Below, piece by piece: positions 37,174 through 44,784 of a stretch of 64,000 nucleotides of DNA. Both the position numbers and the translations under genes were made by a program. How positions within the stretch are numbered: the first letter of the stretch is position 1; every line of letters begins with the position of its first letter. Source of the DNA: Modestobacter sp. VKM Ac-2986 (lineage in GTDB: Bacteria; Actinomycetota; Actinomycetes; Mycobacteriales; Geodermatophilaceae). The stretch is taken from contig NZ_JAPVBH010000002.1 in assembly GCF_026967795.1 (NCBI RefSeq), forward strand, positions 620,001-684,000. Direction: 5' to 3'. The notes beneath the pieces were generated by a model, which saw nothing but the letters and a program-made list of their open reading frames with translations, had not been told where the DNA came from and ran no database searches.

Positions 37174-37197
37174 GGGCGGAAGTGGCCACTTCCGCCC
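37174..37197 (-). promoter_or_regulatory. Perfect palindrome between PRODH and pruA
   Basis: A 12/12-bp palindrome with no spacer (GGGCGGAAGTGG mirrored), placed between co-directional genes. It could fold as an mRNA hairpin that sets differential expression, or be a dimeric protein site. Confidence 0.5.
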
Positions 37198-37204
37198 GGA
37201 GGGG

Positions 37205-38140
37205 TCAGGAACGGGTGGCGAGGGAGCGGAGGAAGAACTGCAGGTTGGCGGGGCGCTCGGCCAGCCGGCGCATGAAGTAGCCGTACCAGTCGGCGCCGTA
37301 GGGAACGTAGGCCCGCACGGTGTGCCCGGCGCGGGCCAGGCGGACCTGCTCCTCGGGGCGGATGCCGTAGAGCAGCTGGAACTCGTAGCTGTCGCTCGTG
37401 CGGCCGGTCTCGGCGACCAGCGCCAGCAGCCGGGCGATCAGCGCCGGGTCGTGGGTGCCGGCCATCGGGTACCCGCCGCCGCGGACCAGCGTCTCCAGGC
37501 AGCGGGCGTAGGCGGCGTCGACGGCGGCCTTGTCCTGGTGGGCCACGGTGGCCGGCTCCTGGTAGGCGCCCTTGACCAGCCGCACCCGCGACCCGGGGAC
37601 GGCGAGGGTGCGGACGTCGTCCTCGGTGCGGTGCAGCATCGCCTGCAGGACCGCGCCCGTGCCGGGGTGCTCGCGGCGCAGCTCGGCGACGATCGCCAGC
37701 GTGGAGTCGACGGTCGAGGAGCCCTCCATGTCCACGGTCACGGTGGTGCCCAGCGCGGTGGCGGCCTCCACGACCGGGCGCACCAACTGCAGCGCCACGT
37801 CGTCGCCGCCGACCGGCAGCGCCTGCCCGAAGGCCGACAGCTTCACCGACACCTCGGCGGCGCGGCCCAGGCCCAGCGGGGCGAGCCCGTCGAGCGCGGC
37901 CAGGTAGGCGTCCCGGCTGCGGGTGGCCTCGGCGCGGTCGGTGACGTCCTCGCCGAGGTGGTCCAGGGTGACGCCGATCCCGTCGGCGGCCAGCGCCCGG
38001 ACGGCGGTCAGCGCGGCGGGCAGGGTCTCCCCGGCGACGAACCGGTCGACCACCCGGCGGCTGACCGGCGTGCCGGTGACCGCGCGGCGCAGGCCGGGAC
38101 GGCGGGAGGCGGAGAGCAGGGCCTTCTGCAGGACGGGCAC
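37205..38140 (-). CDS. putB: Proline dehydrogenase
   Basis: 311 aa monofunctional PRODH. Barrel motifs include GIGVTLDHLGEDV, VSVKLSAFG, VTVDMEGSS, VRLVKGAYQEP and the substrate-binding YFMRRLAERPAN C-terminal helix. The FAD-dependent enzyme oxidises proline to P5C at the membrane and passes electrons to quinone. It is first in the operon with pruA and divergent from a PucR-type regulator, the classical local arrangement for proline-responsive control. Confidence 0.94.
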   Translation of the reverse strand: MPVLQKALLSASRRPGLRRAVTGTPVSRRVVDRFVAGETLPAALTAVRALAADGIGVTLDHLGEDVTDRAEATRSRDAYLAALDGLAPLGLGRAAEVSVKLSAFGQALPVGGDDVALQLVRPVVEAATALGTTVTVDMEGSSTVDSTLAIVAELRREHPGTGAVLQAMLHRTEDDVRTLAVPGSRVRLVKGAYQEPATVAHQDKAAVDAAYARCLETLVRGGGYPMAGTHDPALIARLLALVAETGRTSDSYEFQLLYGIRPEEQVRLARAGHTVRAYVPYGADWYGYFMRRLAERPANLQFFLRSLATRS

Positions 38141-38211
38141 GGGACAGACGCTAGGGACGGCGGGCCCCCGCGCACCACCGACAGATGTCCGGACTCGTGA
38201 CCCGCGCCTCG

Positions 38212-38217
38212 TACGAT
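38212..38217 (+). promoter_or_regulatory. -10 box of the PucR-type regulator gene
   Basis: TACGAT lies 27 nt upstream of GTG 38245, leaving a short leader with GGGAGGGG as ribosome-binding site. It argues against the upstream ATG at 38185. Confidence 0.5.
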
Positions 38218-38244
38218 CGTCTGATCGGCGGCGGGAGGGGCATC

Positions 38245-39393
38245 GTGCGCGACGACCTGCAGGAGCTGGTGGACGACGTCTCCCGCGTGCTCGGGGCGCC
38301 GGCGACGCTGGAGGACCGCGACTTCACACTGCTGGCGTTCTGCGCGCACGACGACGACCGCACGACCACGATGGACGTCGTCCGCACCCGGTCCATCCTC
38401 GGCCGCAGCTCCACGCCCGCGGTGCGCGCCTGGTTCGAGGGCCACGGCATCGCCGGTGCCACCGCCCCGGTGCGGGTGCCGGCCGACCCGGCTGCGGGGG
38501 TCCTGACCCGGCTGTGCCTGCCGGTGCGGGCCGACGGCGAGCTGCACGGGTACCTGTGGCTGCTCGACGAGGGCCGCACCGACCTGACCGACCCGGCGGC
38601 CCCCGGGCTCGCGGCGGCGATGGCCGTGGCCGCGGCGGCCGGCCGGCTGCTGGCCGCGGGGCGCCCGGGCACCGAGGACCTGTCGACGGCCCTGCGCGAG
38701 GTCCTCACCGGTCCCGCGCCCCGCGCCGCCCGGGCACTGGGCGCCGCCCTGGGCACCGACGCCCCGGTCACCCTGGTGGCGCTGCTCGTGCCCGCGCCCG
38801 GGCTCCCCGCCGGCTGGGCGCCCCCGGCCGCGGGAGCGGTGCCGGCGGTGCTGGCCGGGGGCGCCGAGGTCGCCGTCCTGCTGCCGCTGCCCGCCGGTGG
38901 CGACACCCGCCCGGCCGGTGCACTGGCCGCCGCCGCCCTGACCGGGCTGCCGCCGGGGAGCACCGCCGGGGTCGCGGCCGCGCGCCGGGGTTGTGGGGAC
39001 CTGTCCGCCCAGTGGCACGAGGCGCGGACGGCGGCCCGGGTCGCGGCCGTCGACCCGGGACTGGCCCCGGCGGCGTCCTGGTCCGAGCTCGGTGCGTGGC
39101 GGCAGGTGGCCGCCGTCGGCGACCCGGACCCGGCGCTGGCGCGCCTGCTGGCCGACCCGGTGCTGACCGGGACCGCGGAGGTGTGGCTGGACTGCGCGGG
39201 CAGCCCGCAGCGGGCCGCGGCCCGGCTGTGCATCCACCGGCAGACGCTGTACTACCGGCTGGGCCGGATCGAGGAGCTGACCGGACTGGACCTCGCCGAG
39301 GGCGCCGACCGGCTGCTGCTGCACCTGGGGGTGCGTGCGGCGCGGCTCACACGCTTCGTTCGCGGGGGCAACGACCTCGGCTACCAACAGTGA
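38245..39393 (+). CDS. PucR-type transcriptional regulator, probable proline-catabolism activator
   Basis: 382 aa. The N-terminal sensor region (DDLQELVDDVSRVLGAPATLEDRDFTLLAFCAHD) is followed by a middle GGDEF-like CdaR domain and the C-terminal PucR helix-turn-helix (RAAARLCIHRQTLYYRLGRIEELTGLDL). It is divergent from putB-pruA, so it is likely to activate these genes, as PruC/PrcR-type regulators do in other actinobacteria. GTG 38245 has a strong ribosome-binding site. Confidence 0.88.
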   Translation: MRDDLQELVDDVSRVLGAPATLEDRDFTLLAFCAHDDDRTTTMDVVRTRSILGRSSTPAVRAWFEGHGIAGATAPVRVPADPAAGVLTRLCLPVRADGELHGYLWLLDEGRTDLTDPAAPGLAAAMAVAAAAGRLLAAGRPGTEDLSTALREVLTGPAPRAARALGAALGTDAPVTLVALLVPAPGLPAGWAPPAAGAVPAVLAGGAEVAVLLPLPAGGDTRPAGALAAAALTGLPPGSTAGVAAARRGCGDLSAQWHEARTAARVAAVDPGLAPAASWSELGAWRQVAAVGDPDPALARLLADPVLTGTAEVWLDCAGSPQRAAARLCIHRQTLYYRLGRIEELTGLDLAEGADRLLLHLGVRAARLTRFVRGGNDLGYQQ

Positions 39394-39395
39394 CC

Positions 39396-39401
39396 TAAAC
39401 T
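39396..39401 (+). promoter_or_regulatory. -10 box of the bphO-bphP operon
   Basis: TAAACT lies 3 bp after the stop of the PucR-type gene and 10 nt before the ATG of the heme oxygenase. AT-rich sequence is rare here, which makes it stand out. Confidence 0.55.
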
Positions 39402-39411
39402 CGACAGGCTC

Positions 39412-40137
39412 ATGACTCCAGCACAAGGCGCCTCCCCGTTCCACGGGCCGGATGCGCGGGACGGCGAGGTGCGGGTGGTCGACGAGGACCGCGGGACCGA
39501 CGTGCTGCGCCGGCTGCGCACCGAGACGGCCGTGGAGCACCAGGCCGTCGAGGACACCCTGGACCTGCTGTCCCCCACGCTCACCCGTGACCGGCTGGCC
39601 GACGTCCTGACCGCCATGCACGGCTTCTGGCTGGCGGCCGAGGCCTCGCTGGACGCGTGGGCGCAGGCCGAGCCCGCCGACGCCGCCGGGGTCGACTGGC
39701 CCCGCCGCCGCCGCGCCGCGCTGTTCACCGCCGACCTGGCCGCGCTCGGCACGACCGGTCCCCCGCCGCGGCCCGCGCTGTCCGAGGTGCCCGACACCGA
39801 CGCGGCGCTGGGCCGGATGTACGTGCTGGAGGGCTCCTCGCTGGGCGGGGTGTTCATCGACCGGCACCTGGCCACGCTCCCCCAGCTCACCGACGTCGGC
39901 CGGCTGTCGGCCTTCAGCCCCTACGGCGAGGAGACCGGCGCCATGTGGCACGCCTTCCGGACGGTGACCCGCGCGCGGATCGCCGACGGCGGGAATGCCG
40001 ACCGGCTGGTCGCTGCTGCCCGGGAGACCTTCGGTGCCCTGGCCGCTTGGTGCGGCGCACCGTCGCCCGGCGGGGCACGCTGGACACCGACCCGTTCGAC
40101 GCACAGCTCCACCCGAGGGAACGAGGTCGTCGCGTGA
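39412..40137 (+). CDS. bphO: Biliverdin-producing heme oxygenase
   Basis: 241 aa. The proximal heme-ligand His is His43 in TAVEHQAVEDTL, and the distal helix GRMYVLEGSSLGGVFIDRHL carries the Gly-rich kink. It opens heme to biliverdin, CO and iron. The stop overlaps the GTG of the bacteriophytochrome gene by 4 bp (GTGA), so chromophore synthesis and the apo-photoreceptor are translationally coupled. Confidence 0.92.
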   Translation: MTPAQGASPFHGPDARDGEVRVVDEDRGTDVLRRLRTETAVEHQAVEDTLDLLSPTLTRDRLADVLTAMHGFWLAAEASLDAWAQAEPADAAGVDWPRRRRAALFTADLAALGTTGPPPRPALSEVPDTDAALGRMYVLEGSSLGGVFIDRHLATLPQLTDVGRLSAFSPYGEETGAMWHAFRTVTRARIADGGNADRLVAAARETFGALAAWCGAPSPGGARWTPTRSTHSSTRGNEVVA

Positions 40138-42476
40138 CGGACCAGTTGCAGTCAGGCCCCTGGCTGGCTCCCGGCGAGACGGTCGACCTGACCAACTGCG
40201 AGCGCGAACCGATCCACGTCCCCGGCAGCATCCAGCCCCGCGGCGTCCTGCTGGCGGTCAGCGAGCCGGACATGGTCGTGCGCCAGGTGTCCCGCAACCT
40301 CGCCGACGTGGTGGGCGTGGCCTGGGACGACGCGCTGGGCCGCCCGCTGGGCGAGGTGGTGGGCGTCGGCCCGGCCGACGCGATCGCCCGCTCGGCCAGC
40401 GCCTTCGGCGACCTGCGCGAGCGCAACCCGGTCGAGCTGATCCTCGACTGCGACGGCACGCCCTGCCCGGTCGACGCGATCCTGCACCGGGTCGCGCACG
40501 TGGGGGTGCACCCCGACCTGCCGAGCGCGAGCACCCTGGTCGTGGAGCTCGAGCCGGCCTTCGGGCCCCGCCCGTTCTCCTTCCCCAACACCTACCAGGC
40601 GGTGCGCGGCACGATCACAGAGCTCAACCGCGCCAGCTCGCTGCAGGAGCTCTACGACATCACCGCCCAGGCGGTGCGCACCCTCACCGGCTTCGACCGG
40701 GTGATGGTCTACCGCTACGACGCCGACTACAACGGCGAGGTCGTCGCCGAGGCCAAGCTGCCGGAGCTCAACTCCTTCCTCGGCCTGCACTACCCGGCCT
40801 CGGACATCCCGGCCCAGGCCCGGGCGCTGTACGAGAAGAACTGGGTCCGGCTGATCAACGACGTGACCTACACGCCGTCCCCGCTGGAGCCGGTCGACCT
40901 GCCCGCGACGGGTGCGCCGCTGGACCTCACCTACTCAACGCTGCGCAGCGTCTCGCCGATCCACTGCGAGTACCTGCAGAACATGGGCGTGGCGGCGTCG
41001 ATGTCGATCTCGCTGCTGCGCGACGACAAGCTCTGGGGCCTCATCGCCTGCCACCACTACACCGGCCCGCACGCCCCGCCCTACGCCACCCGCGCCGCCG
41101 CGGAGTTCCTGGGCTCGACGCTGTCGCTGCGCCTGGTCGACCGCACCGAGGACGAGGAGCACCGGCGCGCGCTGCGGGTCCGCTCCACCATGGCCTGGCT
41201 GACCGCGGCCGCGCTGGACGAGGACCGCCCGCTGGCCGAGACGATGCTCGGGCGGCCCGGCCTGCTCGACGTCGTCCCGGCCGACTCGGTCTTGGTGAAC
41301 CTGCAGGGCTCCACCGGTGGCGCGGGCGTCCCGCTCCCGCCCGAGGTCACCGCCGCGATCGCCGCCTGGGTCGCCGACCAGGACGGCGACGTGGTGAGCA
41401 CCGACCGGCTGCCGCTGGTCGCCCCGCAGCTGGAGGTGCCCGGCGACCTGGGGTGCGGCGTGCTCGCCCTGCCGCTGGCAGAGGGGCAGTACGTCATCTG
41501 GACCCGCGCCGAGCAGGTCCACTCGGTCGACTGGGGCGGCGACCCGCACAACAAGGCGATCGCCGAGCGCGAGGGCGACCGGGTGCGGCTCTCCCCGCGC
41601 AAGTCCTTCGACCGGTGGCGGGAGACCGTGCGCAACCGCGCCGAGGCCTGGACGCCGGCCGAGCTGGCCGAGGCCGGCGAGCTCCGCGCCAACCTGCTCG
41701 AGGCGCTGTACGCCCGCTCCCGGCGGGTGGCGCGCACCGCGATCACCCTGCAGCGCAGCCTGCTGTCCGAGCCCCCGGACCCCGACCACCTGGACTTCGC
41801 CGTCCGCTACGTCCCGGCCTCGCGCGACTCGCAGGTCGGCGGCGACTGGTACGACGTGTTCCAGCAACCCGACGGGGCCACCGTGCTGGTGATCGGCGAC
41901 GTCGTCGGTCACGACACCGAGGCGGCGGCCTGCATGGGCCAGCTGCGCGGCCTGCTGCGCGGCATCACCTACGACAGCGCCGACAGCCCCGCCGGTGTGC
42001 TGACCCGGCTCGACCGGGCCATCGCCGGGCTGGAGCTGAAGACCATGGCCTCGGTCCTGGTGGCCCGGCTGGAGCAGACCCCGGCCGAGGTCGCCCAGGG
42101 CGTCACCCGGCTGCGCTGGTCCAACGCCGGGCACCTGCCGCCGGTGGTGGTGGACGCCGACGGGCAGATCGAGGTGCTCGACGCCGCCCGACCGGACCTG
42201 CTGCTCGGCGTCGAGCCCAGCGCCCCGCGGCGGGACCACGTGCTCACGGTCTCCCGCGGGGCGACGGTGGTGCTCTACACCGACGGGCTGGTCGAGCGTC
42301 GCGACCAGCTGTTCGACACCGGGGTCGACCAGCTGCGCGAGGAGCTGCGCACGCTGTGGCGGTCCCCGGTCGCCGAGGTCGCCGACCAGCTGCTGGCCCG
42401 GATGGTGCCCGACCGCGCCGAGGACGACGTCGCCCTGGTCGCCGTCCGGCTCAACCACCAGCTGCCCGGGATCTGA
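40134..42476 (+). CDS. bphP: Bacteriophytochrome with SpoIIE/PP2C phosphatase output
   Basis: 780 aa. PAS-GAF-PHY photosensory core: Cys22 in LTNCEREPIHVPGSIQPRG is the biliverdin-attachment Cys position of bacteriophytochromes; the GAF domain has YPASDIPAQA (Asp224) and SPIHCEYLQNMGV (His277); the PHY tongue carries PRKSFDRWRE (about residue 486). The output is a PP2C/SpoIIE serine phosphatase (about residues 530-775) with metal-binding VGGDWYDVFQ and VIGDVVGHDTEAA, WSNAGHLPP and LYTDGLVERR. There is no histidine kinase. By analogy with RsbU-type phosphatases it would dephosphorylate an STAS anti-sigma antagonist under red/far-red light control. Confidence 0.93.
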   Translation: MTDQLQSGPWLAPGETVDLTNCEREPIHVPGSIQPRGVLLAVSEPDMVVRQVSRNLADVVGVAWDDALGRPLGEVVGVGPADAIARSASAFGDLRERNPVELILDCDGTPCPVDAILHRVAHVGVHPDLPSASTLVVELEPAFGPRPFSFPNTYQAVRGTITELNRASSLQELYDITAQAVRTLTGFDRVMVYRYDADYNGEVVAEAKLPELNSFLGLHYPASDIPAQARALYEKNWVRLINDVTYTPSPLEPVDLPATGAPLDLTYSTLRSVSPIHCEYLQNMGVAASMSISLLRDDKLWGLIACHHYTGPHAPPYATRAAAEFLGSTLSLRLVDRTEDEEHRRALRVRSTMAWLTAAALDEDRPLAETMLGRPGLLDVVPADSVLVNLQGSTGGAGVPLPPEVTAAIAAWVADQDGDVVSTDRLPLVAPQLEVPGDLGCGVLALPLAEGQYVIWTRAEQVHSVDWGGDPHNKAIAEREGDRVRLSPRKSFDRWRETVRNRAEAWTPAELAEAGELRANLLEALYARSRRVARTAITLQRSLLSEPPDPDHLDFAVRYVPASRDSQVGGDWYDVFQQPDGATVLVIGDVVGHDTEAAACMGQLRGLLRGITYDSADSPAGVLTRLDRAIAGLELKTMASVLVARLEQTPAEVAQGVTRLRWSNAGHLPPVVVDADGQIEVLDAARPDLLLGVEPSAPRRDHVLTVSRGATVVLYTDGLVERRDQLFDTGVDQLREELRTLWRSPVAEVADQLLARMVPDRAEDDVALVAVRLNHQLPGI

Positions 42477-42477
42477 C

Positions 42478-42517
42478 GCAGGGCCCCACCGCGAGTGGGC
42501 GGGCCCCGTCCTCCTCA
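42478..42517. repeat. TGA-linked hairpin repeat, short degenerate copy E
   Basis: GCAGGGCCCCACCGCGAG matches 17 of 18 bases of the inner part of copy C, and the element ends in GTCCTCCTCA at the stop of the minus-strand gene. It sits between two convergent stops. Confidence 0.55.
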
Positions 42518-42814
42518 GCGGTCGGTGAACTCCGCGTCCAGCCCGTCGGCGTTGCCGCCGGCGACGTCCTCGCCCAGCGGCAGCGGGGCGTCGTCGGCCG
42601 CGGCGGCGGCGACCTCCGGGGAGTCCTCGACGGCCGGCTCCGCCTCGCCCTTGCCCGGCTTCTGCAGCGCCTTGAGCAGCTTGCGCTCCTCCTTGGCCAG
42701 CGGGCGGCTGTCGGGGTGGCCTGGCTCGCCCTCGTCGTTGCCGGTGGCCATCGCGGTGTCGGGCAGGGTGCTGTCGGGCAGGGTGCTGTCGGGGGTGTCG
42801 CGCTGCTCGGTCAT
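42515..42814 (-). CDS. Small acidic hypothetical protein
   Basis: 99 aa, acidic and probably disordered except for a central basic helix (LAKEERKLLKALQKPGKGEAE). The N-terminus has a short tandem repeat (DSTLP twice). The ATG overlaps the stop of the upstream monooxygenase gene (ATGA), which supports real translation and coupling. No known domain. It resembles small cytosolic accessory proteins rather than a secreted one. Confidence 0.6.
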   Translation of the reverse strand: MTEQRDTPDSTLPDSTLPDTAMATGNDEGEPGHPDSRPLAKEERKLLKALQKPGKGEAEPAVEDSPEVAAAAADDAPLPLGEDVAGGNADGLDAEFTDR

Positions 42815-43884
42815 GTCCCTGTCCTACCGAGCGGGGCGGTCGGCGAACCCTCGGCCAGCGTGCGCACCAGCTCCCGTACGGCACTGCGGCCGGCCCGGTT
42901 CGCCCCGATCGTGCTGGCCGAGGGCCCGTAACCGACCAGGTGCAGCCGCGGTTCGGCCACCACCCGGGTCCCGTCCATGACGACGCCGCCGCCCGCGCTG
43001 CGCAGGTGCAGCGGGGCCAGGTGGTCCAGCGCCGCCCGGAAGCCGGTCGCCCACAGGACCACGTCGGCGGGGACGGACCGGGGCGGGGAGTCCCAGGCCA
43101 CGCCGTCGGCGATGAGCCGGTCGAACACCGGCTGCCGGTCCAGCACGCCCCGGGCCCGGGCGGCGAGCACGGCCTCGGTCTCCAGCAGCCCGGTCACCCC
43201 GACCACGCTGACCGGCGGCAACCCGGCCCGCACCCGCTCGTCGACGAGGGCGACCGCGGCCCGGCCGGCGTCCTCGTCGAAGGGCCCGGTGCGCCACACC
43301 GGCTCCCGTCGGGTGACCCAGGTCGTGGCCGCGGCGACCTCGCTGATCTCGATCAGCTGCTGCACCGCGGAGGTGCCCCCACCGACCACGACCACCCGCT
43401 GCCCGGCGAACTCCGCCGCACCGCGGTAGTCGGCGGCGTGCAGCTGGCGGCCGGTGAACAGCTCACGTCCGGGGTAGGCAGGCCAGAAGGGCCGGGTCCA
43501 GGTGCCGGTGGCGTTGACCAGCCCGCGCGCCGTCCACTCCCCCGCGCTCGTGTCCAGCACGAACCCCTCGTCCGTACGGTGCACCGCACGGACGGCGACC
43601 GGGCGGTGCACCGGCAGCTCGAAGCGCCGCTCGTACTCGGCGAAGTACGCGCTGACCACCTCGCTGGCCGGTGCGGCCGGGTCGGCGTCGGGCAGGTCCA
43701 TCCCGGGCAGCGGGGCGATCCGGTGCGCCTTGTCCAACCGCAGCGAGGGCCAGCGGTGCTGCCACGCCCCACCGGGGCCGGCGTCGGCGTCGAGCACCAC
43801 GAAGTCGGCGCCCCGCCGGCGCAGCTCGTACGCCGCCGACAGCCCGGCCTGACCCGCCCCGATGACCACCACGTCGCTGTGCAC
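42811..43884 (-). CDS. FAD-dependent oxidoreductase, flavin monooxygenase-like
   Basis: 357 aa. The N-terminal FAD Rossmann motif VVIGAGQAGLSAAYELRRRG is followed by the GAWQHRWPSLRLD region, NATGTWTRPFWPAYPG (ATG motif) and a second nucleotide-binding motif VVVGGGTSAVQQLIE. This is the two-Rossmann plan of class B flavoprotein monooxygenases, but shorter than Baeyer-Villiger enzymes. The substrate is unknown. GTG 43884 is the start. It lies downstream of a ~96-bp hairpin region. Confidence 0.82.
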   Translation of the reverse strand: MHSDVVVIGAGQAGLSAAYELRRRGADFVVLDADAGPGGAWQHRWPSLRLDKAHRIAPLPGMDLPDADPAAPASEVVSAYFAEYERRFELPVHRPVAVRAVHRTDEGFVLDTSAGEWTARGLVNATGTWTRPFWPAYPGRELFTGRQLHAADYRGAAEFAGQRVVVVGGGTSAVQQLIEISEVAAATTWVTRREPVWRTGPFDEDAGRAAVALVDERVRAGLPPVSVVGVTGLLETEAVLAARARGVLDRQPVFDRLIADGVAWDSPPRSVPADVVLWATGFRAALDHLAPLHLRSAGGGVVMDGTRVVAEPRLHLVGYGPSASTIGANRAGRSAVRELVRTLAEGSPTAPLGRTGT

Positions 43885-43920
43885 GCCCCCGGCAACACCA
43901 CCGGCGCCCCGCTCATGCCG

Positions 43921-44016
43921 CAGACGGTGATCAGGTCACCTGATCAGACTCTGTCCTCCCTCAGCAGCGCTGGTGAGGTCGGACAGACGGTGCTGAGGTG
44001 ACCTGATCACCGTCTG
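43921..44016. repeat. 96-bp hairpin element with perfect 21-bp arms
   Basis: The left arm 43921-43941 is the exact reverse complement of 43996-44016, and the inner part pairs imperfectly (CTGTCC/GGACAG, CTCA/TGAG). The left arm also contains its own 8-3-8 palindrome TGATCAGGTCACCTGATCA (43928-43946). It lies 3 bp after the methyltransferase stop and 36 bp before the monooxygenase start, so it is placed to terminate the upstream operon. Confidence 0.85.
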
Positions 44017-44019
44017 GGC

Positions 44020-44784
44020 TCAGGAGCGGACGGCGGACAGCAGCCGCGGCCGCAGAGCACCCGAGCCCAGCAGCGCGCCGACCCGGCCGGACTGCTCCTG
44101 CGCCTCCGCCCACCGCGGGTCGTCGCCGTGCCGGCGTTGCACCTCGGCCTCCACGGCGTCGGCGCGCTCGCGCCACTGCGCCGAGCTGTCGGACAGGTCG
44201 GCCTCGGCCCGGCCGGTGACGGTGAACCCGGCGTCGGCCAGCAGCGCGTCGACCTCGGCGGTGGAGGGGAAGCTGTTGCCCTCGGGCAGCGGCGGGGGCA
44301 GGGGGGAGTCGGCGGCGAACACCAGCAGGCCCAGCCGGCCGCCGGGCACGAGCACCCGGTGCAGCTCGGCGAGCAGCGCGGGCTTCTCCTCGGTGGTGCA
44401 CAGCACGCCCAGGCACCAGGCGGCGTCGAAGGCGCCGTCGGCCAGCGGCAGCGACTGCGACAGCGCCACCACCGAGGGCAGTCCGAACAACGTGGCGCTG
44501 GCGCGCACGGCCTCGGCCATCGGCTCGACGCACACCGGACGGACGCCGCGCTCGGCGGCCAGCCAGCCCGCCGGGCCGCCGACGCCCGCGCCGGAGTCCA
44601 GCACCCGGGCGCCGTCTCGGAGGTCGAGGGCGTCGGCCAGCCAGCGCAGCGCGCCCTCGCTGCCGCTCCCCCGGCACCCGGCCGGGACGGCGTGCTCCGG
44701 GCCGAGCGCCCGCACCGCCTCGGCGGTCCAGCCGGCGACCGTGCCGAACTCGGTCTCCATGGCCTCGCTGGCGATCTCGCTCAT
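44020..44784 (-). CDS. Class I SAM-dependent methyltransferase
   Basis: 254 aa. Motif I VLDSGAGVGGPAGWLA, motif II VCVEPMAEAVRASATLFG, motif IV FDAAWCLGVLCTTEEKPALLAELHRVLVPGGRLGLLVF. The substrate is unknown (ubiE/SAM_MT type). The ATG overlaps the stop of the MTHFR-like gene (ATGA), so the two proteins are made together. One-carbon metabolism is thus the likely context. Confidence 0.86.
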   Translation of the reverse strand: MSEIASEAMETEFGTVAGWTAEAVRALGPEHAVPAGCRGSGSEGALRWLADALDLRDGARVLDSGAGVGGPAGWLAAERGVRPVCVEPMAEAVRASATLFGLPSVVALSQSLPLADGAFDAAWCLGVLCTTEEKPALLAELHRVLVPGGRLGLLVFAADSPLPPPLPEGNSFPSTAEVDALLADAGFTVTGRAEADLSDSSAQWRERADAVEAEVQRRHGDDPRWAEAQEQSGRVGALLGSGALRPRLLSAVRS

